Shown here: positions 17,833 to 29,289 of the stretch, in pieces | How the letters are laid out: each line of letters opens with the position of its first letter | Position numbering within the stretch: the stretch's first letter is position 1 | Assembly (NCBI RefSeq): GCF_004521965.1 | Contig: NZ_SDGK01000006.1 | Location: 1 to 64,000 of the forward strand | Direction: 5' to 3' | DNA: 64,000 nt | From: Weissella cibaria | GTDB lineage: Bacteria; Bacillota; Bacilli; Lactobacillales; Lactobacillaceae | The notes under the pieces: generated by a model | What the model was told of the DNA's origin: nothing | Databases searched by the model: none | Seen by the model: the letters and a program-made list of their open reading frames with translations, nothing else | Made by a program: the position numbers and the translations under genes

Positions 17833-19143
17833 ATGATTACAATTGAAACGGCAGCTGACGCCATTGCCTATATTCACGGGCGTCATAAGTGGAAGAAAAC
17901 ACCTAGTTTTGCCAGAATTGAAGCACTCCTTGATCGATTAGACCATCCGGAACGGGCTTCTAAGTTTATCCATATTACTGGGACGAACGGCAAAGGGTCG
18001 ACTAGTAAGATGATTGCGCAATTATTGCGTCAAACGGGCTTGACGGTGGGGATGTTTACGTCGCCTTTTATTATGACGTTCAATGAACGTGTTCAAGGAA
18101 ATGACGGTAACATTCCGGACGCGGACTTATTGGCGATTATGCAGCGAATTGCACCAATTACGGAAGCGTTGGACCGAGAATTGCCTGACGGCGGTCCAAC
18201 TGAGTTTGAAACGTTAACAGCCATGATGTTTGTGTACTTTGCAGAGCATCCAGTTGATGTGGTCGTGCTAGAAGTTGGGGTCGGGGGAACCTGGGACACG
18301 ACTGAGGTAATTCCTGATAAACTGCTATCGGTAATTACAACGGTTGGGTTAGATCACATGCAGGTGTTAGGCAATTCATTAGCTGAAATTGCCACACAAA
18401 AGGCGGGCATTATTCAACGGCAACGTCCGGCAGTGACAGGACGTTTACCAGAAGAAGCTCGTCGAGTCGTAATAACGGTTGCTAAGGCCGCAGGTGCTCC
18501 GCTTTACGAGCTTGGTCATGAATTTGAGGTTGCCATGGAACCCGGTGATGCCGAATGGGGTGAACACTTTAATTTGTCTGGTACCGTAACACAGCAAAAT
18601 GTTTTCGTGGATTTAATGGGTGATTACCAAATAGAAAATGCTGCCGTGGCCGTCCAAACAGCCAAGCTAGCTGCAAAGTTGCTTGGCCGTGAGCTTACAT
18701 CTGAGATGATTGAGACGGCCTTGGCGATTGTTACTTGGCCGGTTCGGTTTGAACGCGTATCAAACACACCACTAACTGTTCTGGATGGTGCGCATAATCA
18801 GCACGGCGTAGGTGCACTAGCTACGACACTGGCACGACGTTTTAAACAACGAACAGTCCATATCTTGTTCGGGGCGTTAGCAGATAAAGCTTACCCGGAA
18901 ATGCTCCACGCACTGGCTGACTTGCCTAATGTGGATCTGCACGTCGTTGGTTTCCGAACCCCGGGTAGTCGGACGGTACTAGATCCGAGTGAGGCGGCCG
19001 CTCAAGTGACTGGACACACAGTCACTGTTCACCAGGATTGGCAAACAGCCTATCAGGCTGTTAAAGCACTCGCGAAGCAAAATGATATGATTTTGTTCAC
19101 AGGGTCATTATATTTTGTGTCAGAAGTTCGCGCTAATCTATAA
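17833..19143 (+). CDS. folC: Folylpolyglutamate synthase / dihydrofolate synthase
   Basis: A 436-residue Mur-ligase-family enzyme that adds glutamate to folates and joins dihydropteroate with glutamate. The P-loop ITGTNGKGST is at residues 48-57. The central and C-terminal domains follow with the VLDGAHN motif (about 315-321), completing the normal length. I chose the ATG at 17833 because GGGAGG at 17816-17821 precedes it; an ATG at 17809 has no site and adds eight unconserved residues. It is a single gene with a terminator at 19153-19181. Confidence 0.92.
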   Translation: MITIETAADAIAYIHGRHKWKKTPSFARIEALLDRLDHPERASKFIHITGTNGKGSTSKMIAQLLRQTGLTVGMFTSPFIMTFNERVQGNDGNIPDADLLAIMQRIAPITEALDRELPDGGPTEFETLTAMMFVYFAEHPVDVVVLEVGVGGTWDTTEVIPDKLLSVITTVGLDHMQVLGNSLAEIATQKAGIIQRQRPAVTGRLPEEARRVVITVAKAAGAPLYELGHEFEVAMEPGDAEWGEHFNLSGTVTQQNVFVDLMGDYQIENAAVAVQTAKLAAKLLGRELTSEMIETALAIVTWPVRFERVSNTPLTVLDGAHNQHGVGALATTLARRFKQRTVHILFGALADKAYPEMLHALADLPNVDLHVVGFRTPGSRTVLDPSEAAAQVTGHTVTVHQDWQTAYQAVKALAKQNDMILFTGSLYFVSEVRANL

Positions 19144-19152
19144 ATATGCATA

Positions 19153-19181
19153 CACGCCTGCACTAATCTGCGGGCGTTTTT
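19153..19181 (+). terminator. Terminator of folC
   Basis: ACGCC-GC and GC-GGCGT form the stem, followed by six Ts. Confidence 0.7.
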
Positions 19182-19286
19182 TGGTATACTTTTAAATCAA
19201 GACAGTGGCGATTGGAAATAACGGTGTCTTCGCATCACAAGTTTGATTGGCTACTCTATTAAATTGGATAATAAGAGGTAAGTGCG

Positions 19287-20801
19287 ATGAATTTTTTCGT
19301 AAATGAGGGACTCGCAGCACAGGGCTCGGGGATTGAACACGCCCAAGTGCAACGCGGTAAGTTATTTCGTAAGCATGGTCAGTCATTTAAAATCGTGACC
19401 CGGGTTTACAATGCCAATGGTCATCGAGATTTGCTGGCATGGCAACTAAACGATGCTGAAGTAATTAATATGTATGATTACTATGCAGGAACAGAATATG
19501 TGCCCGATCGTATCGTGACGGCTGAAGATGTTAAATGGGGTGGTCGCCCAGTTGCATTGGTGGAGCCAATGGCTGATAAGCCTGAGACGTTTATGGCGTT
19601 TGAAGATAGTGAACGGACACGTTTTTTGGGGCGGATTCACGTAGACTTAGAGCACGAAAATCGTGTCACGATGGTGGAAGTGTTTGTGGATCGAACGATG
19701 GCGGCTGATGAAGGCTTGTTGCACATGGATCGACCAGCTTATATCGGGTTCCATTTGCACAACTTACATGCGTCGGACACCCGTGATGTCATGACAACAG
19801 ATGAAAATAACAACTACGAGTTTGATTTCATGCACATGAATGACTATCAGGCGATTATCTCTGCAATGCCACGTCAAACGGCTGATGTGGTAGCGCGTTA
19901 TGCACCTAAGGCAACACCGTTTACGATTCCGGTGGGGGTTGTGCCAGCTGAAATTCGTGAGGCGAACCGTGTGCCAATGGCTGATCGCGAGCCAAATTCA
20001 GTTTTGATGATTGTACGTCGCGCCCCAGACAAGTGACCTGCCGCGGTAGCAGAAGCTTTGATGATCGCGAACCAAAAGCAACCAGGGCTAAATGCACACT
20101 TAGATGTTTATGGTTACTTTGACAACACTGGCAACAATAAGACCAACAAGGACTTGATTAACTTGTTCGATAAGTACGGGCTACCAAAACCAACGATGTT
20201 AGATGAGAAGGACGAAGAGACGACTGATATTAATGAAGGCCGCCGTTTGGATTCACCAGTTGTGACTTTGCATGACTACGTGACGGATCGTGATGAGCTA
20301 TATGCTATTCACCATTCACACCAAGTGTATAGTCTGGCGTCAATGATGGAAGGGTTTAACATTTCAATGATGGAAGCCATGTCAAATGGGGTGCCGGGTG
20401 TATCGACGAATGTGAACTACGGTCCAAAAGACTTGATTATCAATGGTGAGAATGGCTATTTGACAGCCTGGGCACCGGAAGGTCAAGAAAATGAATTTGT
20501 CTCTGAAATGGCCGATCGATTCCTTGAATTATTCAACGATCCACAAAAGTTACAAGCATTCTCAGATGCTGCTTATGACCACAGTGACCGTTATTACGAG
20601 GGAAATGTGTGGCAAGCTTGGCAAGGTTTGCTAGACGATGCAAACAAGCGCTGGCCAGCGATGGCAGCTCAAGATCCTGCATTATCAAACGTTGGGGTTG
20701 GAGAAGGCGGTACAACGATGACGGCGTACACCCTCGGTCAACGAGCGGATGAAGTGACGATTAATGGTGTTGCAGGTGTCACTTACTTTGCAGCGAATTA
20801 A
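19287..20801 (+). pseudogene. GT4 glycosyltransferase (GtfA/TagE-like), interrupted by one stop
   Basis: One frame of about 504 codons with a single in-frame TGA at 20034-20036. The first part (249 residues) is the N-terminal domain with the RVYNANG and MYDYYAG segments of poly(glycerol-phosphate) alpha-glucosyltransferase/GtfA-like enzymes. The part after the stop has the nucleotide-sugar-binding GT4 C-domain, including MEGFNISMMEAMSNGVPGV (EX7E-type) near 20350-20400. These enzymes glycosylate teichoic acids or Ser-rich adhesins. The TGA falls in the loop following the ARRAP-like strand, where intact enzymes continue with EKR. No selenocysteine machinery is visible. Either a nonsense mutation or a split gene; restart at 20058 lacks a good site. 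Confidence 0.75.
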
Positions 20802-20812
20802 GGAGATTAGCG

Positions 20813-21514
20813 ATGAACTTATATATAGATAATTCAGATTTACCAACGCTTGATGTCAACGTGGCTGCACGGGTAAAAGATGATCGGGTAGCGGACAATG
20901 ACGCAAAAATTGTTGTGCGTGGGTACTATCCGGATCAGCATATGAACTTGGCTAATCATGGTTTAACGGATCAAGACTTGTTGAATATGTATGATGTGTT
21001 TCAAAAGGCAACTGAAGTGGATCCTAAAATGGTCCACTATCGACACAATCCGCAAATTGATAAGACACGCTATCACTTAGACGGCATTGATTGGGGGATG
21101 GCGCAGGCTCGTCGGTTTGGGACGACTTACGGTCGCAATGTGATTGATGTAGAATTATTTGCCGGCAACCCAGCTGGCCGTTCATCAATGTTGCATTACA
21201 TTGATAGATTGGACAATGTTGCTGTAACGGATATTTGGGACTGGCGTGGGTTTAAGTCAGCAACTCGTTATTACCAAATGAATGGGAATATCTCAAACAT
21301 TATTTTCTATACCACGACTGGGGAGGTTGCCGCACGAGCCTCATTTATGTGGCAACACATTGAAGGTAAGCCGAATAATGAATGGCCACTTGTCCAAACA
21401 TCATTGGAAGTTATGGACTACGATGGGAAGCATCTCTGGTTTGAGAGCGAAATGCATGCCTGGGGGTACTTTATTCAGCATGAAAAGCAGAAGCAAGGTG
21501 TCGTTTTCCAGTAA
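20813..21514 (+). CDS. GtfB-like partner of the glycosyltransferase, probably truncated
   Basis: A 233-residue protein starting 11 bases after the preceding gene with AAGGAG before the ATG. It resembles the N-terminal half of GtfB/TagE-type proteins (RYHLDGIDWG, VVFQ at the end) that pair with a catalytic GtfA-like subunit. Family members usually continue for about 200 more residues; here the frame stops after VVFQ at 21514 and nothing similar follows. Because its partner is interrupted too, the pair is probably inactive. Confidence 0.6.
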   Translation: MNLYIDNSDLPTLDVNVAARVKDDRVADNDAKIVVRGYYPDQHMNLANHGLTDQDLLNMYDVFQKATEVDPKMVHYRHNPQIDKTRYHLDGIDWGMAQARRFGTTYGRNVIDVELFAGNPAGRSSMLHYIDRLDNVAVTDIWDWRGFKSATRYYQMNGNISNIIFYTTTGEVAARASFMWQHIEGKPNNEWPLVQTSLEVMDYDGKHLWFESEMHAWGYFIQHEKQKQGVVFQ

Positions 21515-21543
21515 TCTGCTCTTTTTAACGTAATATGTTATAG

Positions 21544-21590
21544 ACTTTCTCTGTTCGACTAACATGGGTAAGTTAGTCAAACAGAGAAAG
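21544..21590. repeat. Long hairpin before the surface-protein remnant
   Basis: CTTTCTCTGTT-GACTAAC pairs with GTTAGTC-AACAGAGAAAG around an 8-base loop. No T-run follows on either strand, and the 3' arm runs into the AAAGGGG ribosome binding site of the next remnant. Confidence 0.6.
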
Positions 21591-21600
21591 GGGTTAGAAT

Positions 21601-21911
21601 ATCATAAAGCGCTTAATAGTGGTTGCGTTGATTGTATTCGGTTTGAGTTTGGTGGGTGGCACGGCGTTTCTGATGAAACGACGGTTAGTCGGGTGACTAC
21701 CAATGGCGCAAACGCGACCGGTGCGCAACTTGACGGTGGCACGGTGGTCCAATATCAAGCGCCTGATGAAGTGCGGGCAATGAAGGCCGGTAATCAAACC
21801 AATCATACGTTACCGAGTTACACATGGCTCTGTCTGGTGGTGGTTGCTGTCACGACGATTGGCGGCTTAGTCTGGCAACCGCCGCGACGGGAAATCAGAC
21901 GGGCAGGCTAA
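21601..21911 (+). pseudogene. Small LPxTG-like anchored surface protein, decayed
   Basis: After AAAGGGG the expected start is ATC/ATA, not ATG. The frame then reads a signal peptide (IKRLIVVALIVFGLSLVGG) and stops at about 21693. One frame over, a short extracellular part leads to LPSYT, a membrane helix and a basic tail (PPRREIRRAG), the layout of a sortase-type anchor with a degenerate motif. Total about 105 codons, like the small LPxTG proteins of csc-type clusters. Start codon lost and frame broken. Confidence 0.55.
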
Positions 21912-22037
21912 AATAGCAAGGATAGTTTCGGGGTAGTCTTTTGACTATCGCGGAATTTTTTGCGTTTTCTGTTACACTAGATAGAAAGATTTAGGCAATG
22001 CCCTGGACGCGGGGTGTTGAGACGGAGATATATAATC

Positions 22038-23996
22038 ATGATTATTTTACAAGCAAGTAATGTTGCCCGCCGTTTTAGCGGTGTAACGTTCTTTGAAAAC
22101 ATATCAATGCAGATTCAAGATAAAGGTCGGGTTGGTTTGGTCGGACGTAATGGTGCCGGTAAATCAACGCTTTTGAAGATGCTAATTGGCGAAACACAAC
22201 CTGATGAGGGGACCGTTTCGATGAAAAAGGGCATTAAGCTCGCTTATTTGGCACAAAATTCAGGCTTAGATTCAGATCTATCGGTTTACAATGAGATGTT
22301 AACGGCGTTCGACCGCTTGATTTCGTTGGAAAAGAAGATGCGTGATATGGAAGCCAAAATCGCATCAGCGACGGATTACGAAAGCGATGAGTACACGAGC
22401 TTGTTGTCGGCTTATGATCAGGCACAACATGATTTCAATGAAATGAATGGTTACGGATATGAAGCAACTATTCGATCGGTGCTGCATGGATTTGGTTTTG
22501 ATGAATCATTCTATGATCAAAAAATTTCATCACTATCTGGTGGTCAGCGCACACGTTTGGCGATTGCAAAGCAGTTGCTGGAGACGCCTGATTTGCTAAT
22601 CTTGGATGAGCCAACGAACCACTTGGATATGCAAACGCTGTCTTGGTTAGAGCAATATCTGCAAAACTACCAAGGGGCATTGTTGATTGTTTCCCACGAC
22701 CGTTACTTCTTGGATCGTGTCGTGAACGAAATTTATGACATGCACTCAGGTGTGTTGGATCACTACACGGGTAATTACTCACGCTTTATGGAGCTAAAGG
22801 CCGCTAAGGTGCTGCAAGAACAGAAGGCGTTTGACAAGCAACAAGAAGAGATTGCGAAGCTGGAGGACTTTGTGAACCGTAACATTGTTCGCGCGTCAAC
22901 GACGAAGCGGGCTCAGTCACGCCGTAAGCAGTTGGAGCGTATGGAGCGTTTAGAAGCCCCCAAGAATGAAACGGGTGTTGCTCATATCCAATTTTCGACT
23001 GACGAAGAGTCTGGTAATGAAGTGATGCGTGTCAATGAAGTGAAGCTAGGCTACGACTTGACGAATATTTTGGCTGAGCACGTCAATATTGATGTGGACA
23101 AGCAACACGCAGTGGCATTGGTCGGACCAAACGGGATTGGTAAGTCAACGTTGATTAAGACGATTTTGGGGAAGCTACCTTTGATTGCAGGCACAATCAA
23201 AATGGGTGCGAATGTTGAGGTTGGTTATTATGACCAAGAGCAACAAACCTTGGATCCAAAGAAGTCTGTCTTAGACACAATTTGGGATGAACACCCAACA
23301 ATGCCAGAACGTGATGTGCGCTCAATTTTAGGTTCATTTATGTTCTCAGGTGAATCAGTGGATAAGATTGTGTCGGCACTTTCGGGTGGTGAACGCGCAC
23401 GTTTGTTGCTAACAAAGTTGTCATTGCAACACGCAAATTTTTTGATTCTTGACGAACCTACCAACCACTTGGATATTGATTCACGTGAAGTGCTTGAGAC
23501 AGCGTTAAATGAGTTTAACGGTACGATTTTCTTTGTTTCGCACGACCGTTACTTCATTAACGCCGTGGCAACCGAGGTAGTTGAGTTATCACCAAACGGC
23601 ACGCGCTTCTTCGATGGTGACTATGATTACTACTTGGAGAAGACAGCTGGCGAACAAGCGACGTCACACCGGGCCAAGGCTAGCTTTGAGACGACGGAAG
23701 AGTTCAAAGAAGCATCAGCCACGCTGATTGAGAACGTGAGTCGTGAAGAACGGAAGGAACGTCAGAAAGAACAACGTAAGATTGAACGGGCAGTGTCAGC
23801 AGCTGAAGAAGAGATGGAAACGCTGAATACCAAGCGAGATGCACTGAATGCGGAGTTAAATGATCCAGCCAACGGTGCTGACTTGGGTAAGTTGACGGAC
23901 TTGTCTAAGGAAATCGCCGTGTTGGATGCACAATTAGCAACAGTCGAGGAACAATGGACTGAAGCAAGTATGGCACTGGAAGCATTTAATGATTAA
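22038..23996 (+). CDS. ydiF: ABC-F family ATPase (YdiF-like)
   Basis: A 652-residue soluble protein with two ABC domains: Walker A GRNGAGKS at residues 36-43 and GPNGIGKS near 364, each with an LSGG signature. The ABC-F interdomain linker lies between (about 245-310). A Lys/Glu-rich C-terminal coiled coil (about 560-652) is as in YdiF/Uup types. ABC-F proteins act on the ribosome and have no membrane partner. The position just upstream of groES matches ydiF in Bacillus subtilis. The ATG at 22038 follows GGAG; a TTG at 22014 would overlap that site. Confidence 0.88.
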   Translation: MIILQASNVARRFSGVTFFENISMQIQDKGRVGLVGRNGAGKSTLLKMLIGETQPDEGTVSMKKGIKLAYLAQNSGLDSDLSVYNEMLTAFDRLISLEKKMRDMEAKIASATDYESDEYTSLLSAYDQAQHDFNEMNGYGYEATIRSVLHGFGFDESFYDQKISSLSGGQRTRLAIAKQLLETPDLLILDEPTNHLDMQTLSWLEQYLQNYQGALLIVSHDRYFLDRVVNEIYDMHSGVLDHYTGNYSRFMELKAAKVLQEQKAFDKQQEEIAKLEDFVNRNIVRASTTKRAQSRRKQLERMERLEAPKNETGVAHIQFSTDEESGNEVMRVNEVKLGYDLTNILAEHVNIDVDKQHAVALVGPNGIGKSTLIKTILGKLPLIAGTIKMGANVEVGYYDQEQQTLDPKKSVLDTIWDEHPTMPERDVRSILGSFMFSGESVDKIVSALSGGERARLLLTKLSLQHANFLILDEPTNHLDIDSREVLETALNEFNGTIFFVSHDRYFINAVATEVVELSPNGTRFFDGDYDYYLEKTAGEQATSHRAKASFETTEEFKEASATLIENVSREERKERQKEQRKIERAVSAAEEEMETLNTKRDALNAELNDPANGADLGKLTDLSKEIAVLDAQLATVEEQWTEASMALEAFND

Positions 23997-24035
23997 GACA
24001 AAAGTCTCGGCAGGAAACGTCGAGGCTTTTGTCTT
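23996..24035 (+). terminator. Terminator of ydiF
   Basis: AGACAAAAG-CTCG pairs with CGAG-CTTTTGTCTT. Confidence 0.8.
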
Positions 24036-24063
24036 ATCCGGGTAAATAATTGCACAAAATTTG

Positions 24064-24091
24064 TTGCAAAAATATCTCAGTGTGCTATTAT
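24064..24091 (+). promoter_or_regulatory. Promoter of groESL
   Basis: TTGCAA (24064-24069), 16 bases, TATTAT (24086-24091). Transcription would start just before or in the CIRCE operator. Confidence 0.6.
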
Positions 24092-24103
24092 TATTTATGT
24101 TGA

Positions 24104-24130
24104 TTAGCACTTAACAAAAGAGAGTGCTAA
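24104..24130. promoter_or_regulatory. CIRCE operator (HrcA binding site)
   Basis: TTAGCACTT, nine bases, GAGTGCTAA: the CIRCE inverted repeat with one departure from consensus (T for C at the ninth base of the left arm). It lies between promoter and groES, so HrcA represses groESL until heat or protein stress. Confidence 0.95.
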
Positions 24131-24161
24131 AAATTATAATTGCCTATGGAGGTCATATAAC

Positions 24162-24437
24162 ATGTTGAAGCCTTTGGGAGATCGTGTTGTTTTGCAAGTT
24201 GAAGAAGCACCTGAGCAATCAGTTGGTGGTATTTTGCTTGCGTCAAACGCTCAAGAAAAGTCAGTTACCGGAACAGTTGTTGCTGTTTCAACGCAATCAG
24301 TTGGTGACTTGACGGCCCCAGCTGCGGTCAAGGAAGGTGACCAGGTCATCTTTGATAAGTATGCTGGCTCTGAAGTAACGGTTGACGGTGTCGACTACTT
24401 GGTCGTACACGAAAAGGATATTGTTGCGGTTCTTTAA
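24162..24437 (+). CDS. groES: Co-chaperonin GroES
   Basis: A 91-residue, 10-kDa chaperonin. It starts [10 protein letters not shown] and contains the mobile-loop stretch (EQSVGGILL, about residues 20-28) that docks on GroEL. Seven copies cap the GroEL ring for ATP-driven folding. GGAGG precedes the ATG. It is the first gene of the CIRCE-controlled groES-groEL operon, 49 bases before groEL. Confidence 0.98.
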   Translation: MLKPLGDRVVLQVEEAPEQSVGGILLASNAQEKSVTGTVVAVSTQSVGDLTAPAAVKEGDQVIFDKYAGSEVTVDGVDYLVVHEKDIVAVL

Positions 24438-24483
24438 TTTACAAAACACAATTAATCAAAATTATTAAATAGAGGGTGAATAA

Positions 24484-26106
<1,623 letters not shown>

Positions 26107-26122
26107 TTTAATACAAACTAAT

Positions 26123-26152
26123 GAACCACCGTCATGCTCTTGGCGGTGGTTA
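26123..26152 (+). terminator. Terminator of groESL
   Basis: AACCACCG-CA with TG-CGGTGGTT and a T-containing tail. Confidence 0.75.
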
Positions 26153-26291
26153 TTTGTTTGTGAAAAATTATCTAAATATCAATGATAGACAACGGGTGTA
26201 AATAGCACTAAAATAAGTCGTTGTAGAAATTTTAAATTGTCTTACAAATTGGTGTAACAGCTAAATCTAATTTAATAGGAGCGAATTAATC

Positions 26292-28124
26292 ATGTGGCGC
26301 TTTTTAAAGCGGTTGTTGATTGGAAAGCCATTGAAGACCCTGGAAGAAGGCTCGCAACATTTGAGTCGAACCAAGGCATTGGCATTGTTGTCTTCTGATG
26401 CGTTGTCATCAGTTGCCTATGGTACGGAGCAAATTACGACGGCGTTGATCGCTGCGAGTGCTGCGGCCCTTTGGATGCAGATTCCGATCGCAATTCTGGT
26501 TTTGGTGCTGTTGGCAGCGATTACATTGTCATATCGCCAAATCATTCATGCGTACCCATCAGGTGGTGGTGCGTATGTCGTAACGTCAACTAACTGGGGA
26601 CGTAACGCAGGACTTGTCGCGGGTGGTTCATTGTTGGTTGACTACATGCTGACCGTGGCCGTATCTGTTGCGGCAGGTACAGAAGCCATTACTTCAGCAA
26701 TTCCAGCCTTACATCCCTATGCAGTTGGGATTGGTGTCGTGATTATCTTGATTTTGATGGGAATCAACTTGCGTGGTGTCCGAGAGTCAGCCGGTTTCTT
26801 GATGGTGCCGGTTTACTTCTTTATCTTGATGATTACGGGGATGGTGCTATATGGTTTGTATAACATCGCTACTGGCCAGGTAGCGTTCCACGCTGCTTCG
26901 GCTATCGGTACGACGGGATCAAATATCGGTATCATCTTGTTCTTGAAGGCGTTCTCAAGTGGTTCATCTTCATTGACTGGTGTTGAAGCAATTTCAAATG
27001 CCGTACCAAACTTTAAAGAACCAAAGCCTCGTAATGCAGCGGCAACGTTGTCAATTATGGCCTTGATTTTGGCCTTCTTCTTTGCCGGGATTACGTTCTT
27101 GTCATATTGGTACGGTATTCGTCCAAATGATCACGTCACGGTTTTGGCCCAAATTGGTCAAGCAACCTTTGGTCATGGCGTACTGTTCTATTTGTTGCAA
27201 ATTGCCACAGCTTTGATTTTGGCGGTTGCTGCCAACACCGGCTTCTCAGCGTTCCCACAATTGGCCTTTAATTTGGCTAAGGATAAGTTCATGCCGCACA
27301 TTTACATGGACAAGGGTGATCGTCTAGGCTACTCAAACGGTATTATGTCATTGGCCATTGGCGCCATCGTCTTGCTGTTAATCTTTAACGGTTCGACGGA
27401 AGCGCTGATTCCATTGTATGCTGTGGGTGTGTTCATTCCATTTACGTTGTCACAATCAGGAATGATTATTCACTGGTTCCGTGAACGTGAAGGTGTCTGG
27501 CTGGGTAAAGCATCAATCAATTTCGTTGGTGCGGCCATTTCATTTGCCTTGGTGGTTATCTTATTCTGGATGCACTTCAAGTCAGTTTGGCCTTACTTGA
27601 TTATCATGCCTGTGCTCATTAAGATGTTCTGGACTGTAAACAAGCACTACCGCGCTGTCGCGAAGCAATTGCGTGTTTTGTCTAAGGAACCGGTCAAGCG
27701 TCATCATTACGATGGTGCGACTGTGATTGTCTTGGTCTCAAACTTGACGAAGGCAACGGCTGATGCGATTGACTATGCCCAATCAGTGGGTGATCGGGTT
27801 TTGGCGATGCACGTTTCGTTTGATTCAAACCCGGAAAAGGAACATCGTTTGGGCGTGGAATTCAAGCGTGAATTCCCGGATGTCCGCTACGTGGATATTC
27901 ACTCGTCATATCGCTCAATTACAGAGCCGTCATTACGTTTCGTGGATGAAATTGCGAAGGGTGCTAAGGAACGTAATCATTCCTTGACCATCTTGATTCC
28001 GCAATTCGTACCACGTCACGGTTGGCAAAATGCTTTACACAATCAAAATAGTTTGCGTTTGCGTACGGCGTTGGCCTCACGTGATGTCACGGTATCGACG
28101 TACTACTTCCACCTAAAGGAATAG
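26292..28124 (+). CDS. kimA: KimA-type potassium transporter (APC superfamily)
   Basis: A 610-residue membrane protein. The N-terminus carries LSSDALSSVAYGTEQ (about residues 33-47), the signature of the KimA/YdaO branch of APC permeases. About 12 membrane helices reach residue 455, and a 155-residue cytoplasmic USP-like domain follows. KimA is a K+/H+ symporter inhibited by c-di-AMP in Bacillus subtilis. I see no c-di-AMP riboswitch in the 135 bases upstream. AATAGGAG precedes the ATG. A role as another amino acid permease cannot be excluded, but length and the C-domain favour KimA. Confidence 0.8.
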   Translation: MWRFLKRLLIGKPLKTLEEGSQHLSRTKALALLSSDALSSVAYGTEQITTALIAASAAALWMQIPIAILVLVLLAAITLSYRQIIHAYPSGGGAYVVTSTNWGRNAGLVAGGSLLVDYMLTVAVSVAAGTEAITSAIPALHPYAVGIGVVIILILMGINLRGVRESAGFLMVPVYFFILMITGMVLYGLYNIATGQVAFHAASAIGTTGSNIGIILFLKAFSSGSSSLTGVEAISNAVPNFKEPKPRNAAATLSIMALILAFFFAGITFLSYWYGIRPNDHVTVLAQIGQATFGHGVLFYLLQIATALILAVAANTGFSAFPQLAFNLAKDKFMPHIYMDKGDRLGYSNGIMSLAIGAIVLLLIFNGSTEALIPLYAVGVFIPFTLSQSGMIIHWFREREGVWLGKASINFVGAAISFALVVILFWMHFKSVWPYLIIMPVLIKMFWTVNKHYRAVAKQLRVLSKEPVKRHHYDGATVIVLVSNLTKATADAIDYAQSVGDRVLAMHVSFDSNPEKEHRLGVEFKREFPDVRYVDIHSSYRSITEPSLRFVDEIAKGAKERNHSLTILIPQFVPRHGWQNALHNQNSLRLRTALASRDVTVSTYYFHLKE

Positions 28125-28149
28125 TTGTTAAAAACGAATATTTTCATCT

Positions 28150-28196
28150 GCTATCATCAGGAGGTTGTGTTAACCTATTGATGATAGCTTTTATTT
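28150..28196 (+). terminator. Terminator of kimA
   Basis: GCTATCATCA-AGGTT with AACCT-TGATGATAGC and a T-rich tail. Confidence 0.85.
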
Positions 28197-28237
28197 TGAA
28201 AGCAAAAAAATTTAGAGAAAATAAAGGGATAGAGATA

Positions 28238-29221
28238 ATGGATTATACCGTTGATGAAGTCCGACAAGAATTACAAGCCATCCGTGAACGAGTGCACCAT
28301 GGCGAATTATTCGATTCGATGGGAGCTGAGATTGGTCGCTTGATTGATCAGTTTGATTATGATGCACCAACAACCGTTGAGCAATTAGATGCAGCCACAG
28401 CTAGTGCGTTGCAAGAAAAATTGTCTGATTGGCAGACGGCGTTGATTGCAGGTGAACCGGTGGTGGTTACAGATCAAGACGTATTGGACATGATGACGGG
28501 TTTGCGTCAGACTGACCCTGAAGTACGTGATCGTGGTGTGTTTTTCTTTGTCAGTGATGGCTTACAGAATCATATTTTCAGTGATAACCAAGTTGTTATG
28601 ATGACACGCTACCTCTTACAGGATTCTGTCTTGTTTTCACACATTACTGAAACAAATAATGATGGTATTTTCTTCCGATCATTTGCTGTGTTTATTCTAT
28701 CAATGTTGAATTATGCTAATCGAACGAACGACTTTGATTTGTTTACGGATGATTTGCATGAAATGATGATTGATAACTTAGCGACTTATATTGCGCTGGA
28801 ACACGACACACGGGGCTTTGTTGAAGGTAAGGGTTGGGCTCACACATTCTTACACATTGGTAATATGTTGGATGATTTATCAAACGACGATGCTGTGACC
28901 CGTGCAGACAAGATTTTCTTATTGACGGTGTTGATTGAACGGATTAAGCGTTTGGACACGCCATTGGTCATGGGTGAAAACCGTCGAATTGATAGCTATA
29001 TCGTGATGTTAGTGAACATGAATCCGCTGTATCGCGATTACTTCTTGAAGCAATTAAAGCAATGGCGTCAAGAAATGACCCGTCAGATGCAGCCAGAAGT
29101 TGAGGCTGATTGGCATCGCATGTACAACCAACAACGTTTACTGCAAGGGTTACTATTACGCGAAAAGTTACCTAAAGAAATTTATAATTATCTTAACGAA
29201 GCGCGAAACTTTCTAGCGTAA
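28238..29221 (+). CDS. DUF2785 family protein
   Basis: A 327-residue soluble, alpha-helical protein of unknown function. The segment FVEGKGWAHTFLHIGNMLDDL (around residues 195-215) is the hallmark of the DUF2785 family found mainly in Lactobacillales and other Firmicutes. No catalytic motif is recognised; the conserved Trp-Ala-His and a second His suggest a binding site (inference). I chose the ATG at 28238, preceded by AAGGGATAGAG; an upstream reading would cover the kimA terminator. Confidence 0.75.
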   Translation: MDYTVDEVRQELQAIRERVHHGELFDSMGAEIGRLIDQFDYDAPTTVEQLDAATASALQEKLSDWQTALIAGEPVVVTDQDVLDMMTGLRQTDPEVRDRGVFFFVSDGLQNHIFSDNQVVMMTRYLLQDSVLFSHITETNNDGIFFRSFAVFILSMLNYANRTNDFDLFTDDLHEMMIDNLATYIALEHDTRGFVEGKGWAHTFLHIGNMLDDLSNDDAVTRADKIFLLTVLIERIKRLDTPLVMGENRRIDSYIVMLVNMNPLYRDYFLKQLKQWRQEMTRQMQPEVEADWHRMYNQQRLLQGLLLREKLPKEIYNYLNEARNFLA

Positions 29222-29289
29222 CTTATCAAGAATTCAGGAACGTGTTATACTGAGGGTTCCAAATAAATCAGTTTGACAGGGAGATGGAC

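Noticed and set aside
20034-20036. TGA as a selenocysteine codon in the glycosyltransferase
   Set aside because: No SECIS-like hairpin directly after it, the family has no selenoproteins, and Lactobacillales generally lack the pathway.
26156-26291. c-di-AMP (ydaO) riboswitch before the KimA-like gene
   Set aside because: The gap is only 135 bases, AT-rich and without the paired helices of that class.
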